Shown here: positions 1-9,000 of the stretch, piece after piece | Position numbering within the stretch: the first letter of the stretch is position 1 | Layout: each line of letters starts with the position of its first letter | Assembly (NCBI RefSeq): GCF_900096895.1 | Contig: NZ_FMYO01000004.1 | Coordinates: forward strand, 62,001-126,000 | Length of the DNA: 64,000 bases | Direction of reading: 5' to 3' | Source of the DNA: Acinetobacter kookii | GTDB lineage: Bacteria > Pseudomonadota > Gammaproteobacteria > Pseudomonadales > Moraxellaceae | The notes under the pieces: generated by a model | What the model was told of the DNA's origin: nothing | The model's input: only the letters and a program-made list of their open reading frames with translations | The model's database searches: none | Program-made: the position numbers and the translations under genes

Positions 1-70
1 GTGCTGATTTTATTTTAAGTACAGCATAGCAACTCAAGCTGAGTTGAATCTTAAGATACCGCCAAAAAAC

Positions 71-96
71 AGTGCGCTTGATGAAGCGCACTTTTA
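71..96 (-). terminator. Rho-independent terminator after the persulfide operon
   Basis: A perfect 9-bp stem AGTGCGCTT / AAGCGCACT with a GATG loop, with a T run on one side and an A run on the other, so it could work in both directions. It lies downstream of the last minus-strand gene of the sulfur operon. On the plus strand it could also serve a gene entering from the left edge. Confidence 0.75.
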
Positions 97-231
97 GCAT
101 GAGGAAATCGTATCCAGATCAATACCAGGAAGCCCCAGTCATCAGCTTTTTGTGATTTGTCCAGCTGTTATTGCATGAGCTTCATTCTATGCTCGGCAGG
201 ATCGCCAGCCTTCCATTGGACCCGTATCCAA

Positions 232-567
232 TCAGCTGGAAAACTCTTTAAAGGCATCCAGTGCATTTGCGGCATACATCAATGACGGTCCGCCGCCCAT
301 ATATACAGCAACCCCTAAAAGCTCTTCCAGCTCCTGCAGGGTCATCCCCATTTTGACCAGGGTTCTGACATGAAAACCGATACAGCCATCACAACGCGAT
401 GCAACACCAATCCCCAGAGCAATCATTTCCTTGGTTTTGGGATCAATCACGCCGTCGCGCATAGCCGTCTGGGACAACTGATTAAAACTTTTCATTAAAT
501 CAGGTGAATCCTGAGTTAGGGTTCTTAAACTGCCTGAAATGTTCTGGGTTAATTCTTTGTATTTCAT
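232..567 (-). CDS. Carboxymuconolactone decarboxylase / AhpD-like protein
   Basis: Small all-alpha protein of about 111 residues with the AhpD-type redox motif CDGCIGFH (C-x2-C-x3-H). In this family the motif marks alkylhydroperoxidase-like disulfide reductase activity rather than true decarboxylation. The ATG at 567 is chosen because GGGAGAGG lies just upstream; the ATG at 582 has no such site. It is the last gene of a minus-strand run with a rhodanese, a TauE exporter and a persulfide dioxygenase-like enzyme, so a role in peroxide or persulfide redox is a reasonable inference. The exact substrate cannot be read from the sequence. Confidence 0.85.
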   Translation of the reverse strand: MKYKELTQNISGSLRTLTQDSPDLMKSFNQLSQTAMRDGVIDPKTKEMIALGIGVASRCDGCIGFHVRTLVKMGMTLQELEELLGVAVYMGGGPSLMYAANALDAFKEFSS

Positions 568-621
568 CACTGCCTCTCCCATTCAACAATCAACTATAAG
601 GTTTTCCATCTATTTAACGGC

Positions 622-1020
622 TTATTTTTCTACCGGATAGCCCTGTTGCAGCCAGGCCTGATAACCACCCTGCACAGACTTGACCTGGGTAAAACCCATA
701 TTCTGTAAGGTATCGGTTGCCAATGCTGAGCGTCCCCCCGTGCCACAGATCAGATAGATCGGCTGATCTTTAAGATGTTCCAGTGCCTGCAGAGTATCGC
801 AATGATGGCTCCCCACAGGATGCTGGTGAATTCTCATTTCTAGAACACCACGAGGATAATTCACCGCGCGGTCTATCGCTGCCACCTGAAATTCATCCGG
901 TTCCCGAACATCAATCAGAATGGTTTTATGGTTTTTCATCGCCTCAAACAGTTCATCTACGCTCACTTCCTGAATCCGGCTTTTTACATTCTGGATCAAT
1001 TGTTCTGCAGTTTTCATCAT
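622..1020 (-). CDS. Rhodanese-like sulfurtransferase
   Basis: Single rhodanese domain of about 130 residues. The N-terminal part has the LIDVREPDEF signature, and the active loop CGTGGRS fits C-x2-G-x-R-S with the catalytic Cys, so it should carry a persulfide sulfur. The start at 1020 is preferred because GAGGAAG lies about 9 bases upstream; ATGs at 1026 and 1017 are alternatives. It sits between the TauE exporter and the AhpD-like gene. In related bigR-type operons a rhodanese moves sulfane sulfur between glutathione persulfide, sulfite and thiosulfate; that role here is inferred from context. Confidence 0.9.
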   Translation of the reverse strand: MMKTAEQLIQNVKSRIQEVSVDELFEAMKNHKTILIDVREPDEFQVAAIDRAVNYPRGVLEMRIHQHPVGSHHCDTLQALEHLKDQPIYLICGTGGRSALATDTLQNMGFTQVKSVQGGYQAWLQQGYPVEK

Positions 1021-1117
1021 TTTCATTCTTCCTCAGCCATTAAAATCATATTCATATTTTATAAACTATGATCAGGTAGATTAAAAGCGGTTTAGTTTAA
1101 ATTCCCAACCCGCTGTT

Positions 1118-1897
1118 TTAGCCCATGAGCGCTGAATAGATTAAATACATCGCTACCCCAATCACGGTCGTGGCAAAAATTTTCTGCACCTGATGACTGT
1201 CTATCCGGTGCATCGCACGACGTCCTATTAACATGCCCACAATACAGGCCAGAACGAAAGTCAGCGTGACCGAAACAGGGTATTGAAAGCCATCCAGCAC
1301 ATGTACAGAAATACTGACACCGCCAATCAGGAAAATAATCATCAGCGAAGTTGCAACGATGCTGCGCATATCCAAGTCAGTTACTTTACGCAGTGCCGGG
1401 ACAATCACGAACCCCCCGCCCACTCCAAGCAAACCGGTCAGCAGACCTGCCACGACACCAATAGCGCCGAGAGACAATGCAGTTTTCATATTCCAGATCA
1501 GGCGACCAGTCGTTTGATTCACCTTGCACAGCGCATTTGCATGATCATGGACTTTATTAAAGAAGATCCGGTAAGCGATGATCAGCATCACCAGACTGAA
1601 AGCCAGCGTGAGCCATACGGGAGAGATAATTCCGGCCAGATGCACGCCATAACGCGCTGAAGGAATACTGATCAGCGCAATCCAAAGTGCGGCACGATAA
1701 CGCACGATGCGCTTGGACAAACCTTCAAATGTTCCAACCAGTGCTGATAGGGTTACTGCCAGCAAGCCTACAGGTGCAGCCTGTGCTACCGTCCAGCCCT
1801 GACTTGCCATCAGTGCCGGTACGGCCAGAATACCGCCACCTGCACCGGTTAAACCCAGCAAGCCACCGATGGCCAGCCCTTCCAGTATCAACCACAT
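1118..1897 (-). CDS. Sulfite exporter TauE/SafE family permease
   Basis: Integral membrane protein of about 259 residues with several hydrophobic helices and two glycine-rich repeats (GLLGLTGAGGGILAVPAL near the N-terminus, GLLTGLLGVGGGFVIVPAL near residue 150), the signature of TauE/SafE/DUF81 proteins. The family exports sulfite, sulfoacetate or similar anions. It follows the persulfide dioxygenase-like gene by about 70 bases in the same direction. Persulfide dioxygenases release sulfite, so an exporter fits the pathway. The ATG at 1897 is used; a GTG one codon earlier is possible. Confidence 0.9.
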   Translation of the reverse strand: MWLILEGLAIGGLLGLTGAGGGILAVPALMASQGWTVAQAAPVGLLAVTLSALVGTFEGLSKRIVRYRAALWIALISIPSARYGVHLAGIISPVWLTLAFSLVMLIIAYRIFFNKVHDHANALCKVNQTTGRLIWNMKTALSLGAIGVVAGLLTGLLGVGGGFVIVPALRKVTDLDMRSIVATSLMIIFLIGGVSISVHVLDGFQYPVSVTLTFVLACIVGMLIGRRAMHRIDSHQVQKIFATTVIGVAMYLIYSALMG

Positions 1898-1965
1898 CAC
1901 CCCTATACCTCTCTTGACTCCAGTGGTTCAACAAAAGAACCTGCCGGTTTAATCCTGAAACTTGC

Positions 1966-2838
1966 CTATTTGAAGTAATTCAGCGGAAGCTTTAAATAAG
2001 AAACCCCATTCTCTTCCGGTTCAGGAAACTGTCCTGCTTTCATGTTGATCTGAATCGAAGGCAGAATCAGTTTGGGCATACTCAAACCTGCATCGCGCTT
2101 GTTACGCATCTCGACAAATTCAGCTTTGGTCGTGCCGTGATGAATATGAATATTGCGGTTTTTTTGCGTCTGGATATCCGTCTCACACACATAACTATTA
2201 CGTGTTTCTGGCAAATAGTCATGGCATAGAAACACCCGGGTAGTCTGCGGCAATTCGAACAGGCGCTGTACCGAATCAAACAGCATGGCTGCACTGCCGC
2301 GCGGAAAGTCACAGCGTGCCGTGCCATAATCCGGCATAAACAAGGTATCGCCCACAAACACGGCATCACCGATGACATAACTCAGGCAGGCCGGCGTATG
2401 TCCAGGGGTGGGAATGTTATATGCCTCGATGGAACCAATCTGGAATTTCTCATCATCCTCAAACAGGTAATCAAACAGCTGCTGGACATTCCATTGCTTG
2501 ATATCCAGATGATAGATCGCAGCAAAGGTCTCCTGAACCATCGCAATTTTCTGGCTCATGGCAATCTTGCCCCCGAGCGTAGCTTTGAGATACTGCGCTG
2601 CAGTCAAGTGATCGGCATGGACATGGGTTTCCAGAATCCACTCAACTGTTAAGCCCTGCGCTTTGACATAGGCAATGATCTGATCAGCATGTGTGGTCGA
2701 GGTGCTGGCAGATGCAGCATCATAATCCAGCACACTGTCAATAATTGCACAGGCTTTCGTTGAAGGATCACTCACCACATAACTGAAAGTATTGGTATCT
2801 TCATGGAAAAAGTCTTTTACAACTGGGGAATTTGACAT
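1966..2838 (-). CDS. blh: Persulfide dioxygenase-like MBL-fold hydrolase (Blh/ETHE1 type)
   Basis: Metallo-beta-lactamase fold protein of about 290 residues. The metal motif THVHADHL (HxHxDH) lies near residue 68, with PTPGHTPACLSY and FVGDTLFMPDYGTARCDF further on, as in ETHE1/Blh sulfur dioxygenases. These enzymes oxidise glutathione persulfide to sulfite using Fe(II) and O2. The start at 2838 has AGGAG seven bases upstream and lies two bases from the stop of the preceding transporter gene, so translation is probably coupled. Context (BigR-like repressor, YeeE/YedE pair, rhodanese, TauE) supports sulfide detoxification. The gene name follows the bigR-blh systems of other Proteobacteria. Confidence 0.88.
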   Translation of the reverse strand: MSNSPVVKDFFHEDTNTFSYVVSDPSTKACAIIDSVLDYDAASASTSTTHADQIIAYVKAQGLTVEWILETHVHADHLTAAQYLKATLGGKIAMSQKIAMVQETFAAIYHLDIKQWNVQQLFDYLFEDDEKFQIGSIEAYNIPTPGHTPACLSYVIGDAVFVGDTLFMPDYGTARCDFPRGSAAMLFDSVQRLFELPQTTRVFLCHDYLPETRNSYVCETDIQTQKNRNIHIHHGTTKAEFVEMRNKRDAGLSMPKLILPSIQINMKAGQFPEPEENGVSYLKLPLNYFK

Positions 2839-2840
2839 GA

Positions 2841-3257
2841 TTAAGCTCCTGCCCACTTACGGTGAATCAACACGCCTGCAAGCATCGCGACAATAAAATA
2901 CAGGACCTGATAGTGCCCGAGACCAATCAATGTAAAACTTGGTGCAGGACAGATTCCGGCAATCCCCCAACCGATACCAAAGAGCAGGCTGCCCGAAATC
3001 AGTTTAGGATCAATCTTGTTATTCTTTGGCAAATCGATCGGTTCATTAAAGATCGTTTTCGGTGCCTGGCTGCGTAGCGCTTTTTGAAAGGGAATAAATG
3101 CCACAGCAATTGCACCCATCATCACAAAAGCCAGACTGGCATCCCAGTCCCCAAACAGATCCAGAAAGTCGAGCACTTTTTCCGGATTCGACATCCCGGA
3201 GACCATCAGCCCCACAGAGAACAAACCGCCGAAAATGAAAGCCAGAAAATTCTTCAT
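2841..3257 (-). CDS. YeeE/YedE half-transporter, second subunit
   Basis: 138-residue membrane protein with glycine-rich helices and the cysteine signature IAGICPAPSF typical of YeeE/YedE (DUF6691-type) proteins. The family moves thiosulfate or other sulfur species across the inner membrane. It starts immediately after the stop of the partner gene, which encodes the other half. Together they correspond to the two halves of a fused YeeE-like transporter. The stop codon overlaps the ribosome binding site of the persulfide dioxygenase-like gene. Confidence 0.88.
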   Translation of the reverse strand: MKNFLAFIFGGLFSVGLMVSGMSNPEKVLDFLDLFGDWDASLAFVMMGAIAVAFIPFQKALRSQAPKTIFNEPIDLPKNNKIDPKLISGSLLFGIGWGIAGICPAPSFTLIGLGHYQVLYFIVAMLAGVLIHRKWAGA

Positions 3258-3674
3258 TTAGAAAGCTCCTGTGATATGGCGAATGATATAAACCGTGACA
3301 AAACCGGCAAACATAAAGCTCATGGTGGCCAGGATAGAACGCTTCGATAAACGGCTCATCCCGCAAATTCCATGACCACTGGTACACCCTGAACCCAGAC
3401 GCGTACCAAAGCCAACCAGCAGACCCGCGATGATCATCATCAGCGGACTGGCATTCAATTCGATCTCAGGCTGGACAAATAATCCATAAATAAAGGGCGT
3501 GACAATCAACCCTGACATAAACCAGATTGCAGGGGTTTTAAACACAGTCTGTGGATTCAGTACCTGTCCAATCAATCCGCTGATCCCTGCAATACGGCCA
3601 TGCACATAGAGATAACCGACTACCGCTACGCCCAGTAATAGTCCACCGATAAATGCGATGAGAAAATCATGCAT
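3258..3674 (-). CDS. YeeE/YedE half-transporter, first subunit
   Basis: About 138 residues, hydrophobic, with the family motif FGTRLGSGCTSGHGICG, whose cysteines are thought to carry sulfur in YeeE-like transporters. It is the first gene of the minus-strand operon and faces the BigR-like repressor across a short AT-rich region holding a palindrome. The start is uncertain: ATG at 3674 is used, and an ATG at 3689 would add five residues. Neither has a strong Shine-Dalgarno sequence, only a weak GAG before 3674. Confidence 0.88.
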   Translation of the reverse strand: MHDFLIAFIGGLLLGVAVVGYLYVHGRIAGISGLIGQVLNPQTVFKTPAIWFMSGLIVTPFIYGLFVQPEIELNASPLMMIIAGLLVGFGTRLGSGCTSGHGICGMSRLSKRSILATMSFMFAGFVTVYIIRHITGAF

Positions 3675-3695
3675 AGTAAATCTGCTCATTTACAA

Positions 3696-3716
3696 TATAT
3701 AATTTTATATTATATA
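3696..3716. promoter_or_regulatory. AT-rich palindrome, candidate operator of the BigR-like repressor
   Basis: Perfect 8-bp inverted repeat TATATAAT / ATTATATA with a 5-base spacer, in the gap between the divergent repressor and transporter genes. ArsR-family dimers bind such symmetric sites, and BigR-type repressors are known to bind AT-rich promoter palindromes. Placement next to both starts suggests control of the operon and autoregulation. This is an inference from symmetry and position. Confidence 0.6.
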
Positions 3717-3786
3717 ATAAATAAAAATATTCAAGCGGAAATGCTGATTTTTTTTGTATCCGATCATTGCTTATCAGGACACCTAC

Positions 3787-4107
3787 ATGAACGCTGCACC
3801 GTTAAAAGCACAAATGGACTTTTCACAAGTCGATTTGGTCAGTGATTGTCTGAAAGTTTTATCCAACCCTGACCGTCTTAAAATTCTCTGTGTCTTGGTC
3901 GATGGCGAGCTGAATGTACAGCACATAGAACAACGTACGGGTATCCATCAACCTACCTTGTCACAACAGCTGACCGTATTAAGAAACAGCCAGATCGTAT
4001 CGACACGACGGGAAGGCAAACAGATTTTTTATCAATTCAGCGATACACGGGTGCTAAAAATCATGCAGACCCTATATGAAGTGTACTGCAGCCAGGATTG
4101 TGATTGA
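3787..4107 (+). CDS. bigR: BigR-like ArsR-family sulfide-responsive repressor
   Basis: 106-residue winged-helix protein with the ArsR recognition region GIHQPTLSQQLTVLRNS. Counting from the chosen ATG it has Cys35 (in KILC) and Cys101 (near the C-terminus). Their 66-residue spacing equals that of the redox cysteine pair of the persulfide sensor BigR (as I recall, Cys42 and Cys108). It lacks the C-V-C arsenic motif present in the other ArsR protein of this window. The start at 3787 is preferred for AGGA seven bases upstream; an upstream TTG would add eleven residues. It is divergent from the sulfur operon, which it probably represses until persulfides form the disulfide. Confidence 0.85.
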   Translation: MNAAPLKAQMDFSQVDLVSDCLKVLSNPDRLKILCVLVDGELNVQHIEQRTGIHQPTLSQQLTVLRNSQIVSTRREGKQIFYQFSDTRVLKIMQTLYEVYCSQDCD

Positions 4108-4160
4108 CATGACTTCCCCACTTTCAGCTCACTTCTGGCGGAACATGTGTCTCAGGGATT

Positions 4161-4180
4161 CTAAAGGCAAAAGCCTTTAG
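4161..4180 (+). terminator. Hairpin after bigR, weak terminator candidate
   Basis: Perfect 8-bp stem CTAAAGGC / GCCTTTAG with an AAAA loop, about 50 bases after the repressor stop. There is no real T run after it, so termination would be weak or Rho-dependent. Confidence 0.4.
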
Positions 4181-4507
4181 CTGATTTGCTCATGGATTTC
4201 ACTTGCTTTCTGTTTCACAGGGCGACCTTTAAAGCAGCTCCTTCCACAGACCATTTGGCGTGTCCCGCCATTAAAATGTTTAGATCATTCAGCAAGATGA
4301 CAAACCTGTTGTTGTAGCGACACAGTATTTGAACTGGTGGCTAAAAAACATATTCAGTACATTGCTGTCCCTTAATTTGAATTTTATTTCAGCACCAAAT
4401 TAATATGATGATATTTTATATTTAAATATTTGATATTTATTTATATTTATTTTTTCCACAGCCTTGTCTTTTCTTTAAAAGTTTAAATAACTTTGTGCAG
4501 GCTAAAC

Positions 4508-4600
4508 CCTACTTTTGACAGACCAAAAGTAGGCAAAAGTCTTTATTCCCCATACACGACATCCTATCGTGATGGGGAATGTGTGGCATCCTTGCCACAC
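4508..4600. repeat. Cluster of three stem-loops, probable interspersed intergenic repeat
   Basis: Three consecutive hairpins: a perfect 10-bp stem CCTACTTTTG / CAAAAGTAGG (4508-4533), an imperfect stem CCCCAT-a-CACGA / TCGTG-ATGGGG (about 4548-4577), and a perfect 8-bp stem GTGTGGCA / TGCCACAC (4581-4600). Such packed symmetry in non-coding DNA is typical of small mobile repeats. A 73-codon open frame crosses the element on the minus strand but is likely a by-product. Confidence 0.5.
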
Positions 4601-4937
4601 TCACTAATCTAACACCTGGAATTCGACTATGGGACAGCAGTGTATTCAGGATTCTTTTTAGATCAGTAAATTGATTCACTAAGCTGGTTGCTTTAAGAAA
4701 CTTGTTCTTCGTAAACATCTCAAATGACATCGCTAAAATCTGATTCCAAACAGACGTGTAGAGTCAACGAGCTTATTTAAAACCACCGCCTGTTCTGCAT
4801 CAGGCTCAAGCCCAAATGGATACGCTTTGTTAATCTTTATTGAAATAAATTTAATCAGCAAAGCAAAATTACTTTCTTAAATGAACAATGGTCTATCTGC
4901 CAATTTGTATAAAAATTGGCAGACTAATTCTAGATTG

Positions 4938-5438
4938 TTACTCTTCTAACAGGCTTCTTAACATCCAGGCTGTTTTTTCATGAACTTCAAGTCTTTGTGT
5001 GATCAGATCCGCTGTAGGCTGGTCATTAACTTCATCCACAATGGGAAAAAGGCTTCGAGCTGTTCGCGCAACAGTTTCATGTGCATTCACCAACAAGCTG
5101 ACCATTTCCTCGGCTTTAGGAACACCTTCTACTTCTTTAATTGCAGTTAATTTTACAAATTGTTTATAGGTTCCTGGAGCGGGAAATCCCAATGCCCGAA
5201 TTCGCTCGGCAATAATATCCAGGGCGTTCCATTGCTCCGTGTATTGAGTCATAAACATGTTATGTAAGCTATTGAATTGTGGCCCAGTCACGTTCCAATG
5301 AAAGTTATGGGTCATCAAATACAAGGTGTAGCTATCCGCTAGCAGTTTGGATAAGCCTTCAACGATTTTGGCACGATCACTATGAGAGATACCAATATCA
5401 ATTTTCACCGCTTTAGATTCTTTTTTAGAACTCGCCAT
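4938..5438 (-). CDS. dps: Dps-family DNA-protection ferritin
   Basis: 166 residues with the Dps core. The ferroxidase region reads [20 protein letters not shown] followed by the [15 protein letters not shown] helix, which provides the His, Asp and Glu ligands at the dimer interface. Dps forms a 12-subunit cage that oxidises Fe(II) with peroxide and shields DNA in starvation. The N-terminus is short and lysine-rich (KKESKAVK), which may help DNA contact. It stands alone, followed at 43 bases by a universal stress protein gene read in the same direction, so both may be stress-induced. Confidence 0.93.
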   Translation of the reverse strand: MASSKKESKAVKIDIGISHSDRAKIVEGLSKLLADSYTLYLMTHNFHWNVTGPQFNSLHNMFMTQYTEQWNALDIIAERIRALGFPAPGTYKQFVKLTAIKEVEGVPKAEEMVSLLVNAHETVARTARSLFPIVDEVNDQPTADLITQRLEVHEKTAWMLRSLLEE

Positions 5439-5481
5439 TTTTGAGACTCCTTACATTTTAATTATATATGTTATATAGACA

Positions 5482-5931
5482 TTAAGATTTTATGATCATT
5501 ACTGGCAATTCCGTGGAGCAAAGTACAGCTGTGGCGACACTTCCGAGTAGCCATTTTTTAAAACCTTTACGACCATGCGATCCCATCACAATGAGATCAG
5601 TTTTAAGCTGTTTGGTCGTTTCAACAATACTTTCTTCCGGCATTACGCTTTTTAGGACTTTTGTTTCTACCTGAACGCCCGCCGCATATGCAATTTCACT
5701 TGCCTGTTTTAATACCGCTTCTGCATTTGCATAGGCTTGGATAAAGTGTTCTTTCATTGGAGCAGATACATAATAGTAATAGAAATCTGCATCTGTAAAT
5801 GGATCTTCTGAAACTAGACTAATTAAGGTCAACCTGCTATTGAAGACCTGAGCAATTTCGACCGCATGTTTTACCGCTGAGAAAGAAATTTTTGAACCAT
5901 CGACGGGTACTAAAATATTCTGGTATGACAT
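5482..5931 (-). CDS. Universal stress protein, UspA family
   Basis: 149-residue Rossmann-like protein. It begins YQNILVPVDGS and carries the ATP-binding motif G-x2-G-x9-G-S in GSHGRKGFKKWLLGS near the C-terminus, so it belongs to the ATP-binding subgroup. Lone Usp proteins support survival under stress; the specific signal is not readable. It lies upstream of dps in the same direction, 43 bases apart. Confidence 0.92.
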   Translation of the reverse strand: MSYQNILVPVDGSKISFSAVKHAVEIAQVFNSRLTLISLVSEDPFTDADFYYYYVSAPMKEHFIQAYANAEAVLKQASEIAYAAGVQVETKVLKSVMPEESIVETTKQLKTDLIVMGSHGRKGFKKWLLGSVATAVLCSTELPVMIIKS

Positions 5932-6094
5932 CGGTGAAACTCCAAATATTAATCTTCTATTGAGTTATAAATAACATACGCTTACTAGCACTTCAATTTA
6001 AAGCATTTGAAAATATCAGTCTTCCCAATTTCCATTAAGCTCAAAGAGTGAATAGCGTTTTAGCTGCTATTCACCTAATGATTATCCAGCCTGT

Positions 6095-9000
6095 TTAACT
6101 GGGCAGGACATATCCCTTTTCATTAATTAAACGTACTGCTGCATCACAAACTTCCGCATCATAAATCGTCCCGCGTCCACGTAAGATTTCTGCCAGCGCC
6201 ACCTCAACCCCCAAAGCCGCACGATAAGGACGATGCGAAGCCATTGACTCAATCACGTCTGCCACGGTCAGAATCCGTGCCTCAGGATGGATCTCATCCC
6301 CTTTTAATCCTTTAGGATAGCCCGTGCCATCCATCCGTTCATGATGCTGACCAATGATTTCAGCAATCGGAATGCTGAAGGGAACATCTTTGAGAATTTC
6401 ATAACCGGCCTGTGCATGGCCTTTCATCATTTCCATTTCTAGATAGGTCAGACGAGTAGGTTTGGTCAGAATCTCGGAAGGAATAGAGATTTTTCCAATG
6501 TCATGTACCAGTCCAATTTCTTCCATTTGTATGCAGCGCTTTTCATCCCAACCCATTTCTTTGGCAATGGCACTGGCAATCAAGCCGACACGGCGTTCAT
6601 GTCCGCCTGTATACGGATCACGCATTTCCACCATAGTGGCGACCGCCTGCAAGGTCCCGTACATGGTGGCTTCCAGCTGTTTAACATGTTTGGCAATCTG
6701 TTCCTGTGCCTGCTTTTGCTCGGTGATATCCTGTGCCATGACAATCGCTGCAGGCAAGCCATCATCCCAAATAATGCTACGGGCATGCAAAGCAAATTCT
6801 CGTATCTGGCCATTTTTGTGCCGCGCAGGAACCGTATAGGAAAGCGTCGGATGGTCTGTTCCCAGTAATTTTCCTTCTTCCAGTTGAATTTCTTCTGCGC
6901 TGATGTCATGAAACTCCTGCAGGCTATGGCCAATTAACTCTTCGGCAGACCAGCCCAGCATTTTAGAATAACTTGGATTGACATATAAGTAGTGATGACC
7001 TCTGATCACATACATCCCAACCACGGTGTGTTCCACCATGCCACGGAAACGCTGCTCGCTGTCTCTTAATGCCTGCTCGGTTTGCCGGATAGCGGTCAGA
7101 TCCGTCCAGGCCAGAATCGCATCATTGCCGACAATCGCCAGCGTGCGCTGCGCAATCCGCTGACTACCATCTTTTGCCAGCAGGGTAATTTCAGGAAACT
7201 GCACCTGTTTGCCCTGTTTCGCCAGCTGCAAGGCCGCTTGCCAGTTTTGTTGCATCAACTGTCTTTGCTCTGCATCCGGTGCCACTTTTTTCAGCCAGGC
7301 TTCCCGATTCTGAAAATCATCCAGACTGTATCCCAGCCATTTTTCATAGGCCAGATTGACTGCAAGAATGCGCTCATCCTGTATAGAAATAATATGCATC
7401 GGTGCCGGCGACTGTAAAAACACCTGCTGGAAACGTTGTTCCATCTGCTGCGAATAGGTTTCGGCTGTTTGACGTTGCTGCTCAGCCGAAAAACGCTCCA
7501 GCGCAGATGAAATATCTCTGGAGAGATTTTGCAGCAGCTGAATTTGCTCCTGGTCAAATTCCACTTGGCCTGTAGTGTAGAGTCCGACCAGCCCCCAGAA
7601 ATGGCCTTGAAACAGCAACGGAGTCAATGCTATTTGACGAACCTGTTCCTGTTTTAAATACTGTCTCCAGCTCCGATATTCTGGAGAAACATGCTCATCG
7701 TCATAATTCTCCAGCGTATAACTATAGACATTCACATCCGGACAGGTATTTTTCACATGCTTCAACGGAGGATTCTGATCCTGCTGTAAAACGATCTGCA
7801 AGGCTGGCAAGATATTGGCGCTAATATTATGATGGAACTGGAGCACCAGTGGACTGTCCGCCTGATCATCAGCTTTCAGCGCAATCAGAATTTTGGCAAA
7901 ACCACCCAGCTTCAGCAGTACCTGCTGCAACTCGGTGAGCAACTGCTTCTGGTTCTGGCTATGCGCAATCACCCGGTTGGTTTCACTGAGCAGCTGGTAC
8001 AGATAGGTTAAACGGACGATCCGTGCCTGTGACTGTAAGCGGATATAAGCATCGGTAATCTGACTGGTAATATGATCGATTAAACTCTGCTCTTCATCCA
8101 GAAAAGCGGGCATATGCGGTGCCTCAGCATACCAGATTGTTAAATTTCCAAATTTCTGTGCATCATTGCCAAATACCGACTGCAGACAGGGCGTCTGGGC
8201 CGAAAGCTCGGTGCCAAAAATGCCCCAGTCACTGTCAATTCTCAGATGAATCCTTTCCGAAGAGGAAAATCCGGAAGGAATGATTTCCATGGCTTTCTGC
8301 AACAGCTCGGTCATGCCTGTATGCGTGTTATTGCAGAGCTGGTTAATCTGGTTCAGACAACGTACTTCTTTAACCCGTTTTTGTACATCCTGCAGCAAAA
8401 GCTGGCGGTCGGTAATATCGTGCACTACCATAACCCAGACCGGTTTTTGGCCCAGGCGTTCCGCAAAAGGTGCGACATGACACTCGACCGTTTTGCGGTC
8501 CGGCAAGCTCAGCTGGGTTAAAAACTCTTGCGGTGCCTGCTGCAGTCTGGAACAGACCGGACAATCCTCGGCCTTTACGCGAGGATCATGCACCAGTTCG
8601 TGCACCGAGCGTCCGGTCAATTGTGCCGCAGCAGTACCGTGCAGCCGGGCTGCCGCCAGATTGACCTGCTGAATGGTCTGGCTGGAACTGACAATATAGG
8701 TCGGATCCGGAATGGTGTCATAAGTACTGGCCGCCTTGGACAGCATGCTAAAAGGCTCTTTGATGGTCGACTCGACCAGTGCCATATAAATGAACCAGTA
8801 GGAATAGACTTTCAGGATATGCCCCAGCAGATTGGCATCGGCATATACGGACACATATTGGGTAAGGGTAAATTCAGAGGCCATCATGGTCAGCATCGAA
8901 AGGCTGACCCCAAACGTCAGTTGGGCCGATAAATATTCGCGGCGGTGCCAGACCAGTATCAGTGCCAGTGCCAGCACCACAATAATCAGATATTCACTGT

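Larger units (their letters stand above)
4108..4937. other. Gene-poor stretch with hairpins, no confident gene
   Basis: About 830 bases between bigR and dps. It contains a hairpin at 4161-4180 and a cluster of three hairpins at 4508-4600, listed separately. Short open frames occur but none has family resemblance or a convincing ribosome binding site. A 17-base string at 4764-4780 recurs with one mismatch at 13558-13574, which suggests old repeat or mobile material. Confidence 0.5.

Noticed and set aside
4177..4290. Short minus-strand frame after bigR ending GRPVKQKASEIHEQIS
   Set aside because: Protein-like at its end but only about 36 codons and blocked by a stop upstream; could be a gene remnant but cannot be supported.
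4509..4730. 73-codon minus-strand frame over the three-hairpin element
   Set aside because: It reads through perfect hairpins, has no family resemblance and no good ribosome site; more likely a by-product of the repeat.
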